A stretch of DNA of 64,000 bases. Source: Nephrocerus scutellatus. Taxonomy: Eukaryota > Arthropoda > Insecta > Diptera > Pipunculidae. Below, piece after piece: positions 32,895-44,155 of the stretch. A program made the position numbers and the translations under genes. The stretch spans positions 34,315,777-34,379,776 of the forward strand of contig OX352761.1 in NCBI GenBank assembly GCA_947095585.1. The letters are read 5' to 3'. Under the pieces are notes generated by a model. That model was not told where the DNA came from. It did no database searches and worked only from the letters and a program-made list of their open reading frames with translations. The number at the start of each line of letters is the position of its first letter. Positions within the stretch are counted from its first letter, which is position 1.

Positions 32895-33690
32895 GTTTCC
32901 TATTTTTTTTAAATTCTCTATATTAACTTCACTTGCCCGTGGGACGGTCGTCGGTTGTCGGTCGTCTGTCGTGGAATCTTGCGATCAATTTTTAACCCAA
33001 TCCCAAAGCCCGATTTTATTGAAATTTTGCACACATGTGTATTTCCGGAGACAACACTTTCTATTAAAATTTGAGGACCCTCGGGCCACGGGGTCGTGGG
33101 GCTCCGCTACAAATATTTTACAAAATTTTACTCGATTTTCTTCAAATTTCATACACATGTGTATCTCTGATATACAACACTTTTTGTAAACATTTTGGTG
33201 ACCCTGGGCCCGGGTTCGTGGGACCCCATAACTCTTTTTAAAAAAATTAACCCGATTTTCTTCAAATTTACTACACATGTTTATCTCCGATAGACAACAG
33301 TTTTTGTAAAAAATTTGGAGACCCCGGGCCCCGGGTTCATAGGACCCCATACATTTTTTAAAAAAATTAACCCGATTTTCTTCAAATTTTATACGCCTGT
33401 GTATCTCCGATGGACAACATTTTTTGTAAAGTTTTTGGAGTGAACGGGCCCTGAGGCCCGAAGGGTGCCCACATAAAGTTTTTAAAAATTAGCTCGATTT
33501 TCTTCAAATTTTAATCACATGTGTATCACTGATGGACAAAACTTTTTGTAAAAATTGTTGGAGTGATGGTGCCCCGAGACCCGTGTGGTGTCCATGTAAA
33601 TTTTTTAAAAATTAGCCCGATTTTCTTAAAATTTTAACACATACCATTCTTCTATTAAAGAATTTACATGAAAAATTCTAATTTTTATTG
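32895..33690 (-). repeat. FR repeat copy f (both ends present, inverted to copy e)
   Basis: It starts AAATTCTCTATATTAACTTC near 32911 and ends GAATTTACATGAAAAATTC near 33660. Five to six units of about 120 bases lie between (GTATCTC motifs near 33160, 33282, 33401, 33522). Orientation is opposite to copy e, so copies e and f flank the MITE as a large inverted pair. Confidence 0.75.
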
Positions 33691-33829
33691 GTTGTTTTTT
33701 ATTAACTCTGAAATGAATATCAGAGTAAGGCAGAGTAAGAGCGAGTTAAGTTACCCAATGTACACACCGAATACTTTTACTCCGTGCAACATTTGCTCGG
33801 GTTGAATAAAGGAATAGATCCTTTATGTC

Positions 33830-34060
33830 CCAAATTAAGTGAGACACTGTTATGAGGCACTGTTAAATGAAACCAACTACAAACTAATATGGGAAATAAG
33901 CCATTTCTCAAGCGATTTGTATGAATTTCGGAATGTAGGACTATGATGCGACTATAAGACGTTCCTATGGAAATTCTGGAATATGGTCTGGAATTTCGGG
34001 ATAAATTCAATTTCTCAGCAAGCGATTCGCATGAAATTCGATATGTAGGACTAAGATACT
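33830..34060 (-). repeat. 112-bp minisatellite fragment
   Basis: About two units containing TGGAAATTCTGGAATATGGT and GATTCGCATGAAATTCGATA; the reverse complement occurs at 41085-41365. In both places it abuts broken Gypsy-A gag sequence. Confidence 0.7.
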
Positions 34061-34519
34061 TTTTTAATCTCTTGGTTCTGTTGCTGCGATTGTTCACTTT
34101 GTTCCTGTTCTCACTGTTTGTCAAACTTGCTATTCATTTGTTGCATTAGAACTTGCAACACCGCCTCCATGTTTGGCACTTAACTGTTTTCTTCCGAAGT
34201 GTACGTTTTTCGCTCCACTAACTCAGTGTCAATTGAAAACGCTTCACCAGCCTGCTGTTTTTCTGTTTTAACAACTTGTTGCAATCGGAGAAATAACTTG
34301 CTTATTTCCAGCGGTGCTTAGACCTCGTTTTCCAAGCTCTCATTTAAGCTCCTGTGAACTAGAGGATTTAATGTTCACTGTACTTTCTATTTTATTATTT
34401 ATTGTTTATCGATTTGTAAAAAATTTTACTTTATTTATTTACTGTCTCAAGGCTTGGAAAATCACCAATTAAATTATTTACTATCCAACGATTCGCAAAA
34501 TACCACTTTTGACACCAAT

Positions 34520-35346
34520 TGTTACGAAATTTAGGCGTTCGAGTTTGTATAGGATTTTGGAACACAAATTTATTAATTTACAAATAGCAACTTTAATAAT
34601 CAAACAGTAAACATGTAAGCTAATAAAAATACATTTTTAATTTAAAACGTTTAAAACGTGTCTTTATGAATGTTCTTGTGATTTATCAATGTTCATCCAG
34701 TTTTGAGCTATGTTTAAAGTTTCAAGTCTCTAGCTCAATTGGAAGTTAGTTTAAAATCGATTACAAAATTCTACCCGCACAGACAGACAGACATACACGA
34801 AAGCGAGCTAATAAAAACGTTTTAACATAATACAAGTTCACAACTTATATTGGTGATAACTTTAAATGTACACAAAACACTTATTACAACAACACTTGTA
34901 CTTCACTATAATTCCCTTAGGTAGTCGCTTTATCACTTTGCAAGAACTTTTACAACTTGACCGATTAAATTCTAAAAAATGGATGAATCCTCTGCAGTTA
35001 ACGCCACCTTTTATACTCATTGAAAAGTTTCCAGAAACTTCTAATCTTATAGACAGAAATATCTAGAAAATGTCAACTTCCCTTATTTACAACTTATCAT
35101 ACTCATAAGTATTGAGTCATCGTCTAAAAATAAACTACATGTGCCATTTGACCAGTGCATAAGGATTTAAACTTATAGACGGTTACATTTCAAATAATCT
35201 AATAAATCTTAAAGCTTAAAAGCATGCTATTCAAAAGTGTTTAATTCTAGTTCAGTGCCTGTTTTTAATATGTAGTATGTACATTGCGATCTATCTTGGG
35301 ATTCGAATTCCATTATCAGCGCTACTACTTACTACTTTTCGTAACA
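34520..35346 (-). repeat. Gypsy-A LTR with internal insertion
   Basis: Complete LTR (TGTTACGAAA to TTTTCGTAACA in plus orientation), 827 bases. About 220 bases at 34612-34832 are foreign. The remainder matches the LTRs at 5743-6471 and 44156-44777. Confidence 0.85.
34612..34832. mobile_element. Small insertion inside the Gypsy-A LTR
   Basis: It is bounded by similar phrases (AAGCTAATAAAAA on the left and GAGCTAATAAAAA on the right) and contains a (CAGA)n run near 34780. Other Gypsy-A LTRs lack it. No coding capacity; class unknown. Confidence 0.55.
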
Positions 35347-36648
35347 ATACGAAATCGGGCCCTGCATTTTTTCTTCAGAGAACAACGATCGTATCCGAAA
35401 ACTATTAGAGAGTAAAAAACAGACAGAGAGATCAATTTGTTCTCGAATATTTAAAAAAACATATCTGAATTTTGACATTTAAATTATCTCTCCGATTTCT
35501 CCGACGTAAAAAACATCCTCATAGTGGCATCCTTAAATTTAGGCTAGGAGTAGTTAACTTTTAAGACATTTTGTCACCTTCGGATAATATTAAAGCAATG
35601 CTGTTTTGTAATTTCTCCCTATCCAGACTGCTTAAGCAAATGATCACAAACGAACCCGGGGAAAAAAACACATAAACACACAAAAAAAAATATTGCAAAG
35701 ACATGGGAAAAGTTTTTCTTACACATACGTTTCAAATACATGCGAAACTTGATGGTGGTATACCGCAAGCCACAGGAGCGTGAGACGTGTACACATCCAA
35801 AAATATGAATGTTAAGTAAGCTGGCTTTGAGTCCCAGTGGTTTGTTATATGTGGAAGAACATTGCAAATCCTAACACATGTTTGTTCCCTACCATCGATG
35901 GACCAACTGCCTGCCTGCAACACAATTATTATCTTTAAGTTGATAACAATATAAGCACAAGTATCGAAATTAGATTTAACTTTAGTATTACTCACACAGT
36001 TGTTGCTCTTTCTTTGTTTTTGTTTTCGGTTGCTCTGTGCATCCATACATCCATATGTACTCGTACACATCTCTAAACACAACTATGAGTACGTAATACT
36101 TTGGTCGAATCGAAATTGAATAACTCTGTGTACTCATATGCGGAAGTAGAGTCACATCGGTATGCAAAACAGAGACCTTTCCAAACGAATTCCAATTTCG
36201 ATATCTGTTGATCAAATTAATGACGATAATAAACCTGACACCTCCTTTCAAAAGCATATATACATACATCTTCTGTTCTCGTCTTGCGTAATGAATTTTC
36301 CATAAAACTTTAAAACTTATCAACAAGCACAAACTTGCACAAAATGGGCTTTTGTTTGATAAACTTAAATCATTGTTATTTGCATAATTCGCTTAACATC
36401 GATTCCACATATAACTATTCTAGCTTCTTTAAATGAACTTTTGTTATACTACAGTACTCACAGGTCACAGCTGTGCACTCTTGAGCAGGCGATGGGAAAA
36501 CATATCTTAAAACACTTAAACATTTAATTACTTACTTACACTATTAACAGCCTTTGAACGATTCAGGTAAGTCGTAAACCAGTACGTCATTTTCCCTCTT
36601 ATCGCAATAATGTTACAGCGGCTATTAGTCTTGTATTGTCTAGGTCAG
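35347..36648. other. Unassigned region with a fragment related to the foldback inner arm
   Basis: The part at 35350-35520 resembles 52480-52640 of the large foldback (both have AATTTTGACNTTTAAATTA followed by a CCGATT.CTCCGA phrase). From 35600 to 36640 I see no recognisable gene or repeat; the 80-115 codon frames there lack motifs. Confidence 0.4.
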
Positions 36649-36735
36649 GGATCGGCAGACTTTCAAGTAAGAAGAGCCAAGTTGACAAAATAACAAAGTT
36701 ATCAGAGGGCCGCATATAAGTAATATAATGTATAC
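36649..36735. mobile_element. Possible hAT terminal repeat
   Basis: CAGGGATCGGCAGACTTTCA followed by AAGAGCCA and GGGCCGCATA resembles the terminal sequence of many hAT elements (CAG(G/T)G.TCGGCAAAC). The partner end was not found nearby. Confidence 0.35.
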
Positions 36736-36850
36736 TAGCTGATAACTTCGTTGTTTCCCGGGACCCGCTGATCCACTCCCCTCCACAAAAAACCCCACCA
36801 AGACCCACCAAATGCCGAAATTTGAACTCGTTAGATTTAAACATATATAC
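36736..36850 (-). mobile_element. Helitron 3' terminus (degenerate)
   Basis: CTAGCTGATAACTTCGTTGT resembles the inverted Helitron 3' end at 24997. It is followed by C-rich sequence like the Helitron minisatellite. Only the end remains. Confidence 0.45.
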
Positions 36851-36879
36851 ACACTTTAATATCACGACTCTAACGCCAT

Positions 36880-37150
36880 ATCATCATCATATTTGGCTCT
36901 ACAACCGATGTCCTGTCCTGGCATCCCGCAAAAATCTCTCCACCGGTCACGATTTCGAGCCGATGTCATACAGTTTGGCATCCCTTAACTCTGGGCCTTC
37001 TGGCCTACGCCATCCTTCCATCGTAGGCTTGGCTGGCCTCGCTGTCGTGTTCCATAAATCATACCGCAAAGGACTTTCCGAGCAGGAACCTCTTCGCTCA
37101 TGCGAGATAGGTGTCCTGCCCACCGCAGCCTAACGAGCTTAATTCTGCCG
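36880..37150 (-). pseudogene. RTE-like LINE, RT C-terminal tail
   Basis: The minus strand reads RLRWAGHLSRMSEEVPARKV, RQRGQPSLRWKDGV and ARNRDRWRDF. This RWxGHVxRM ... GRPxxRWxD ... RxxWR arrangement is the C-terminal region of a common insect LINE. A larger fragment of an apparently similar LINE type (endonuclease plus RT) lies at 62341-64000 on the plus strand. Confidence 0.8.
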
Positions 37151-37184
37151 GAGCACCAAAGAACTTATGGTGTGAATATGGCTT

Positions 37185-37500
37185 TGTTAGGGATGTTTTT
37201 ATACATTGGAAATATACATTTTCATAAATATCTCGACTTCAGCGCCACCTACCGGACTCAAAAAAGAGACACGCATTTAGGATCACCAACCGAATATATT
37301 TATTATACATGTATATTTGTACAGAGGAGGAGAAAGGAGATCTGTATCTATAAAAGGAGAGATCAAAAAGGCAGTCGAGTAGTCGTCGTTGATGGGTTTG
37401 TTAAGATTATTTCTATTTTAGGTAGTTTTTTCACTTGTTTTAAATTTAATAAAATGTATCTTTTAAGTTCTTCAAGCGGCTGGTAAGATCTGTGAATTTG
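37185..37500 (+). repeat. Possible solo LTR
   Basis: A TATAAAAG box at 37347 with a downstream AGTCGAGTAGTCG start-like site and an AATAAA at 37449 fit LTR layout. Candidate ends are TGTTAGGGATG near 37185 and TTACTCCACA near 37500. No second copy is present, so this stays tentative. Confidence 0.3.
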
Positions 37501-37769
37501 TTACTCCACAGTTCCTAGCTTTTGACTGCATCTGGAGTGCGCAGCATCTTTGTTCAACGGCGTCAAATCAATGCGCTTAAATACGTGTCCTCCGGAAAGC
37601 CAACAAACCTTATTGTGCAGAAGTACATCTACGTACTCCCTATTCATTTCGTCTAAGATTACGTTAAGTTAGCGATGATAGATTGGTTTCGTCAAGATGC
37701 TCTTAGTTACCTTGATAACTAAGTTCATTACTGGAACCATTTATTAAGGAAATATTTTGGCGCAAAGCG

Positions 37770-38035
37770 CTTCTTGATATATTAAGCAGTGGGACGTGAA
37801 ATTTCATGGAAATTTTTTTTCTTTAAAATTAAAACTGCTCCTTTATTTGCACCTATCATACTCTTGGCTTCATCAGTAGCAATAGAAATAATTTTATTTA
37901 ACTCAATTCCGGTGTGCTCCAAATATGTTTCTACAGCATTGTGCCGACACTCCCGTTTATCGCACAAAGAACGATACTTGTGCTGTGTCTCCAATACCAC
38001 ATGACTCATCAGATGCAATTAAAATTGCCCACTAC
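37770..38035 (-). pseudogene. hAT transposase fragment (GTF2IRD2/ZBED5-like), middle part
   Basis: The minus-strand frame reads HKYRSLCDKRECRHNAVETY, then GIELNKIISIATDEAKSMIG and GAVLILKK. The ...ATDEA..M.G...G.. pattern is the first catalytic Asp block of hAT transposases of the GTF2IRD2/ZBED5 type. It ends at left with a short frame and has lost both flanks. An FR repeat starts at about 38036. Confidence 0.7.
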
Positions 38036-39066
38036 AAATTTTTCCATTTAGCGGCATCAGATCATATCATACTACAATGACTGTGTTCTGTCAGGGTGCT
38101 GATGAGCTGATGTGCTGTAAGCAGCGCTGCTTGCTTTACGATTGTAGTTGTTTTGTTGTTGTGTTGCAGCAGAGAGTATAGAGATATCAAGAGGAATTTG
38201 TGTTTTGTACAATATTACAAGTATATTAAGAACTAGTTACGCACTCAACTGCTTTACAGCTTAACTTAACTCAAAAGAAAGAATTTTAGTGGTACTTCGT
38301 ACGTCGTTATGTGTACGTCGTACCAGCCGTGCGCTGTAGCTGCTATGTTTTCGAAACCAAATGGGGAATTTCACCACAAAATCGAATCTCCGATCAGAGA
38401 ATTTACAAGAAAAATTTAAATTTTTAAATTCGCTTGTCCGTGGCACGTCTGTCTGTCGGTCGGTCTGTTTGTCGTGGAATTTGCGATCAATTTTTAACCC
38501 ACTTTCCAAAGCCCGATTTTATTGAAATTTTGCACAAATGTCTATTTCCGGCGACAAAATTTTCTATTCAAAATTGGGGCCCCTCGGTCCTCAGGGGCGA
38601 TGGGTGCCCATATAAAATTTTTAAAAATTAACCCGATTTTCTTTAAATTTTATAGAAGTATGTATCTCCGATGGACAACACTTTTTTTTAAAAATTTTGG
38701 AGACCCCGGGTCACAGGGTCATGGGGCCCCAACAAATTTTAAAAAAATAACCCGATTTTCTTCAAATTTTATATACGTGTGAATCTCCATGGACAACACT
38801 TTTTATAAAAAGTTTGGAGACCCCCGCCTCCGCGGTTGCAGGGCCCAATACAAATTTTTAAAAAAAATTAACTTGATTTTCTTCAAATTTTATTCGCGTA
38901 TGTATATCCGATGGACAACCCTTTCTTGTAAAAATTTTGGAGACCCCGGGGTCGTGGGGCCCCAAAAACTTTTTTAAAAAAATTAACCCGTTTTTCTTAA
39001 AATTTTTTATACGCGTGTTTCTCCGATGGACAACCATTTTTGTAAAAATTTTGGAGACCCCAGGGT
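38036..39066 (-). repeat. FR repeat copies g
   Basis: The shared core (GCGGCATCAGATCATATCAT) lies at about 38052, and an end with GAATTTACAAGAAAAATTT at 38398. A second start (AATTCGCTTGTCCGTGGCAC) follows, with five units of about 120 bases to 39066, where a Gypsy-A LTR abuts. Confidence 0.7.
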
Positions 39067-39717
39067 CAGGCTTTCGAGTTCGTAAAGGATTTTGCAAATA
39101 AAATACAACACAAGTTTATTAATTAACAAATAACAACTTTAATAAATAGACAGTAAAAATAATACAAGTTCAAAATTTATACTGGTGATAACTTTAAATG
39201 TACACAAAAAAAAACTTATTACTTGTTCTTTACAATATTTCTGCAAGCAAGAGATTTTCAACTGCACTGGTTAAATTCCAGTTAACCAATGAATTCTCTG
39301 CAGTGAACGCCACCTTTTATACCCATTGAAAAGCTTCCAGAAACGTCCAATATATTAGACAGAAATATCGAGAAAATACCAGAAAATTGTAGCCTTATTC
39401 CCTTATTTAAAACTACCGATACTTATATGCAATCTAAATCTTCATCTTCTAAAAACAGACTACATGTTCAATCATGTCCTTTTACAAAAAACCGGGCAAA
39501 CTGCACAAACCGGTTTGATTACTTGTTTGACCAGTTCACAATGATTCAAACTTGCAGGCGGTTACATTTCAAATTTCAAATAATCTAAAGTCTTACAGCA
39601 TAAAAGTAGGCTACATAAAAGTGCTTATTTTTAGTATACAGTATTTACATTGCGATTTATTTTAGGATTCGAATTCTATTATACTCGTATGCGCTACTAA
39701 CTATTTTTCGTAATAAT
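39067..39717 (-). repeat. Gypsy-A LTR (minus strand, slightly truncated)
   Basis: It begins in AGGCTTTCGAGTTCGTAAAG, lacking about 15 terminal bases, and runs to TTTTTCGTAATA at 39717. It keeps the segment with CAAACCGGTTTGATTACTTG that the first 3' LTR lacks. Confidence 0.8.
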
Positions 39718-39754
39718 ATGTTTATCCCGATGACAAAAGTTTTTGTAAAATTAT

Positions 39755-39930
39755 TATTTGCAAACACTTCATGACATGTGGGACAAGTCGGAAGACCATC
39801 TAGATTTTGCATGAAGTCAAATTACTCCGTACATTCCTTATTAAAGTCACGAATTTCGTTAATTAGTTTTCGCTTCTTTTTAGATGTATACGAAGCGATT
39901 TAGCGAAAAGGCACGCATAACTATGGAGCC
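39755..39930 (-). pseudogene. hAT transposase fragment, N-terminal BED-like part
   Basis: The minus strand reads SYTSKKKRKLINEIRDFNKE, a stop, then FDFMQNLDGLPTCPTCHEVF. The Lys-rich start, the FN..CT.YF and the CxxC pattern are the beginning of GTF2IRD2/ZBED5-type hAT proteins. With 37770-38035 it forms one gene split by FR and Gypsy-A insertions. Confidence 0.6.
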
Positions 39931-41084
39931 AATAGGCTTATCAACATTGCACCAATCATAAGCTGAAGAGTTGGTTTCAAATGAAGAAAAGAGAAAATCT
40001 CTTTCCAAAATATTCTTTAACGAATAATTGAAAAAAAAAATTTTGTAAACGAAACTCCTACTGGGACCGAGAAATACTTATTTCTTCTAAAATCTAAATT
40101 TAATTAAAATCTTTCGCAGAAGGTAGATTCGGCTGAGAACCCAATCTGTATATTTATTTATATTTTATAAATTAAAATTTACTAACCAAAAACAAAGATC
40201 AAAATGATAAAAGTTTGGCTTTCCGTATACACATTCCGAATGAAAAATGACATTCAAGAATTCACATACATGTAACAAAAACATATAAACAAAACGAAAT
40301 CATTTTTCGTGTTTCCAGAAACAAAATACCCTCTCGGAAGGAATAGGCAAACTGCAAATAAAACACGATATAAGTTCAAAGCTTAGCTGCTGCGGCTGCT
40401 CGACGACTGACGGTTTGGATTCCGTCAAGCAAGAGGCGGATGGAGGGACAAATCAACGCTTACGTACAGAATATGTGTAGATAATAACATACTCTGTTAT
40501 TCGAAGAGAAGTTCGTTCGGCAGCTCTATCTCATAAGGGTGCTTGGTCAAGGTAAGATTGGAGCTCAAGTCTAAAGAGCCACAAGCGCCCTCGTAAACCC
40601 TATAATACACTTTGCTATATAAAACATTTTTATGTATGGGTAAAACTCAATCATATGATATATCACTCAATTATATGAAAAACCACATGAACCAGGTACA
40701 ACTTTATTAAACCTCCGTTTAAGCTGGCCCACGCCCATAAAAAAATTGCGGCCATGCAGTAGTTATTTCATCTTTCAGTCGATTCCACTTTTAAACACAC
40801 TCCCTGCTGAACTTTAATGAGAAAGTCATTTTTTAACTGTCGAGGGGGGTTGCATTGAACCCAAATTTTTATAGGATGGAAGGTATTTTTATTACCTTTT
40901 ATATGATACCAATTAATTGTTACACATAGCTGTTTTTGTATGGGAACAACTCAATCATATGATATTTCACTCAATTATATGAAAAACCACATGAAGCAGG
41001 TACAACTTGATCAAACTTCCGTTTAAGCTGGCCTACGGGTGTGTAGAAGTAATTTTCACCTTTCATTTGATACTAAAATTTAGG
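39931..41084. other. Unassigned sequence with a two-copy direct repeat
   Basis: No gene is seen. Two copies of about 105 bases (40627-40735 and 40931-41035) share TCAATCATATGATAT, AATTATATGAAAAACCACAT and CGTTTAAGCTGGCC. The spacing of about 304 bases suggests a partial tandem duplication of a longer unit. Confidence 0.5.
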
Positions 41085-41365
41085 CCCGCCCACTTTTAAG
41101 GAACGGTCAAAATCCCTTATAACCTTAAACATTATAGTCATTCATATCAAACTTCATGCGAATCCCTTGAGAAATTGCTTTGTTCTCGAAATTCCAGACC
41201 ATAATGATCATATTCCAGAATTTCCATATGAACCAGTCTTATAGTCGTATCTTAGTCCTACATATCAAATTTCATGCGAATCGCTTGCTGAGAAATTGAA
41301 TTGTTCCCGAAATTCCAGACCATATTCCAGAATTTCCATATGAACCAGTCTTATAGTTGCAAAAG
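41085..41365 (+). repeat. 112-bp minisatellite, second location
   Basis: GAAATTCCAGACCATA recurs at about 41198 and 41309 and TTTCCATATGAACCAGTCTT at about 41221 and 41332. It is the reverse complement of the block at 33830-34060. Gypsy-A gag sequence starts right after it. Confidence 0.75.
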
Positions 41366-41423
41366 CAAGAATCGCAGCAGTACTAGAATCATTCCAGAAT
41401 CATCCAGTATTCAGAAATGAATA

Positions 41424-41850
41424 TTGAAGCCTCCTGCATTCGATGGTGCGACAGCATTTGAAAATTTTAATGTTCAGTTTGGAGCTGCGGTACAACATAA
41501 AGAACGGGGTGCTGAAGAAGTCTCTAATCCTGGTGTTGAGGGGCCAGGTAGCAGACGTATTACAAATTATTCCAAATGCAGAAATGAGTTAAGGAAGAAT
41601 CTTGAAAGAGTTTGACTTGCGTTATATACAATCTCACACACAGGAGCTAAGCAAAATACAGCTCTAGACGAAGAAACAACAGCGAGGAGAACGGCTCCAA
41701 CGGAAAATAAATAAGTTCGCAAGACAAGCCTATTGTGGAGTTCCGGCTGGTATCTTGAACGGACTGGCAGTGGTTGCGTTCTCAACGACGAGTTAAAGTT
41801 TCATTTGAAGACAACATCGAGAAGATTATGAAGTAGCTAAAGCCAGTGTG
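41424..41850 (+). pseudogene. Gypsy-A gag fragment, copy 2
   Basis: PPAFDGATAFENFNVQFGAA matches the gag block at 1774-1995. Frame changes appear after about 35 codons. Confidence 0.65.
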
Positions 41851-41854
41851 TCTT

Positions 41855-42580
41855 CAGATTTTGTGTGGACTATCGGAAACTGAACGATGTCACTAAGAAG
41901 GATAGTTATCCATTACCACGTATAGTCGACTCGTTGGACACCTTAACGGGAGCCAGAATTTTCAGTACATTGGATCTTAAAAGCGGATACTGGCAGGTAG
42001 CCATTCATGATAACGACAAGGAGAAGACAGCATTTACTGCGGAAACGGCTTGTATGAATTTTTGTAATGCCGTTTGGTTTATGCAACTCTCCTGCTACGT
42101 TCGAGCGGTTGATGGAACATGTTTTTCGAGGCCTTAGGTGGAAGACATGTCTAGTCTATTTGGATGACATCATTGTTTTTGGTCGTATATTTAATGAGCA
42201 CGTGAATAATCTTCGGCAAGTTCTGAAACCATTAAAGCTGCAGGATTGAAGTTGAGTCCGCCGAAATGTAGCCTTTTCAAAAATTAAGTAAATTATTTGG
42301 GCCACATTGTATACAGTCAAGGAGTACGCACAGATCCCAAGAAGTTGGAAGAATTTAAATGAGTTGCGAAGTTTTCTGGGGCTGTGCTCCTACTATCGAC
42401 GGTTTGTGCCTAACTTCGCAGATGTTGCACGAAGCCTTCATCGCCTTACTGAGAAGAACCAGAAGTTCCAATGGTCGAGTGAGCACCAAAAATCATTTGA
42501 CTTGCTGAAGGGAAAGCTGTGCAATTTTCAAATTTTGGCATATCCACTGGCAGGAGAACTTCTGCATCCTGGACACTGAC
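41855..42580 (+). pseudogene. Gypsy-A reverse transcriptase, copy 2
   Basis: VDYRKLNDVTKKDSYPLPRI and STLDLKSGYWQVAIHDN in one frame; MPFGLCNSPATFERLMEHVF and CLVYLDDIIVFG in the next; then LRSFLGLCSYYRRFVPNFAD from 42360. The N-terminal fifth is deleted. At least three frame changes or stops occur. Confidence 0.88.
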
Positions 42581-42960
42581 GCGAGCAATGCGGGACAAAG
42601 AGCGTTTCTATCGCAGAATCAACAAGGAAAGGAGCGTGTACAAGCGTTCTACAGCGGTTCGCTTTCTAAGCTCTAGAAAAACTACTGTGTGACGCGAAGA
42701 GAATTGCTAGCTGTTGTCGATAGCGTCAAACACTTTCACAAGTACCTATATGGTCAGGAATTTCTTCTTCGAACTGACCGTGCAGCACGCAAGTGGCTGA
42801 TGCAATTTAGGGAACCAGAGGGTCAAGTGGACAGTTGGATCGAACGACTCCAGGCATAGACATTCAGAACAGAGCATCGAATGCCGCACAATAATGCCGA
42901 TGGGTTATCCAGAAGGCCATGTGCACCCCAATGAAAACACTGCACAAGGCAAGAAAACAA
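42581..42960 (+). pseudogene. Gypsy-A RNase H, copy 2 (decayed)
   Basis: Remnants such as RREENC-type and HFHKYLYGQEFLLRTD sequence appear in short frames near 42695-42780, then REPEGQVDSWIERLQA near 42810. It is interrupted by stops. Confidence 0.65.
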
Positions 42961-43068
42961 GAAGTGCTTCGAAGTTACTGGACTCAATGGCAGTCATTGA
43001 GATTGTAAGATGGGCTACTGGTAAAGCAAGGAGAATCGGCTGATGATCGAAGCACAAAATCACAGATT

Positions 43069-44120
43069 GTGCTACAGAAACGAGTCAAAGAAGTCCTGCA
43101 AAAAATACATAGTAGTACATCGGGAGCACATTTGGGCGTTAACAAAACGCTATATAAAGTAAGGAATCGCTTTCATTTGGCCAATTGCCGAAGAGATGTG
43201 GAAGACTGGTGTCGAACGTGTGACATTTGCGCAGCAAGCAAAGGACCGCGACCAAAACTTAGAAGAAAAATGCAACAGCACAATGTTGGAGCACCATTTG
43301 AGCGGGTGGCAATGGACATAGCTGGTCCATTCCCAGAAACAAGAGATGGAAATCGCTATATACTCGTGTGCATTGATTACTTCAGTAAATGGGCAGAAGC
43401 ATATCCCATCGTAAACGAGGAAGCTAGCACGGTGGCTAGGGCATTCGTGGACAATTGGATCTGCAGATTTGGAGTACCACTGAAACTACATTCCGATCAA
43501 GGGCGGAATTTCGAATCACTAGTCTTTTAAGAGCTGTGCCAAGTACTCAACATCAAGAAAAAGAGGAATACTCCCTTACATCCACAATCAGACGGAATGG
43601 TCAAAAGGTTCAAGAGAACGCTGGAAGAACATCTGCGAAAAAAAGCTTTATACCGTTGTTTATGATGGGTTATCTTAGCGCCGTACACAACACGACTAAA
43701 AACTTTCCAGCAATGGTTGTATTCGTCAAAGAACTTCGTCTACCAAGCGACATTAAATTTGGATCACCACCAGTAGAGCAGAGAACAAAGGACAACTACG
43801 TTAGTGATCTAAGACAGATGATGATCGCTCTTCATGCTGCAGTAAGGAGCAACATAGTGAATGTCAACAACCGGATGAAAATGCGATATGACCTGCGTGC
43901 GAACTCTGGAGGATTTCAGGAAGGAGATTTGGTCTGGCTTTACAATCCCAAAAGAAGAAAAGGTCAATCTCCAAAACTACAGCAAAGTTGGGAAGTCCCT
44001 TACAAGATCATTAAGAGGGTTAATGATGTAGTATATCGGATCCAACAAAGCCCCAGATGTAAAATGAAAGTTGTTCAAATCGACATATTGACAAGGTACA
44101 ACATCAGAAGGAGTGCTGAA
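43069..44120 (+). pseudogene. Gypsy-A integrase, copy 2
   Basis: The zinc domain (IHSSTSGAHLGVNKTLYKVR, WCRTCDICAASKGP) and first catalytic Asp (MDIAGPFPETRDGNRY) are in one frame, with the second Asp in KLHSDQGRNFESLVF before a stop at 43530. The remainder continues in another frame, with a deletion around 43640, to the GPY-like end (VPYKIIKRVNDVVYRIQQ). The core is better preserved than in copy 1. Confidence 0.85.
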
Positions 44121-44155
44121 TCTATTCGGGACGAACAGAATAAAGGTAGAGGTAA

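Larger units (their letters stand above)
34061..35346 (-). mobile_element. Gypsy-A copy 3: 5' LTR and start of gag only (minus strand)
   Basis: Reading leftward: LTR 35346-34520, the primer site (complement visible as CACTTTTGACACCAATTGTT near 34503-34522), an untranslated leader of about 350 bases and the gag ATG near 34170. The gag sequence (VLQVLMQQMNSKF) meets a stop within 25 codons and ends at about 34060 in the minisatellite. The rest of the element is absent. Confidence 0.75.

Noticed and set aside
33777..34124. 115-codon minus-strand frame
   Set aside because: It crosses the 112-bp minisatellite and the start of Gypsy-A gag in the wrong frame.
35619..36332. Overlapping minus-strand frames of 82-116 codons
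   Set aside because: No domain, no consistent start context, and low-complexity composition.
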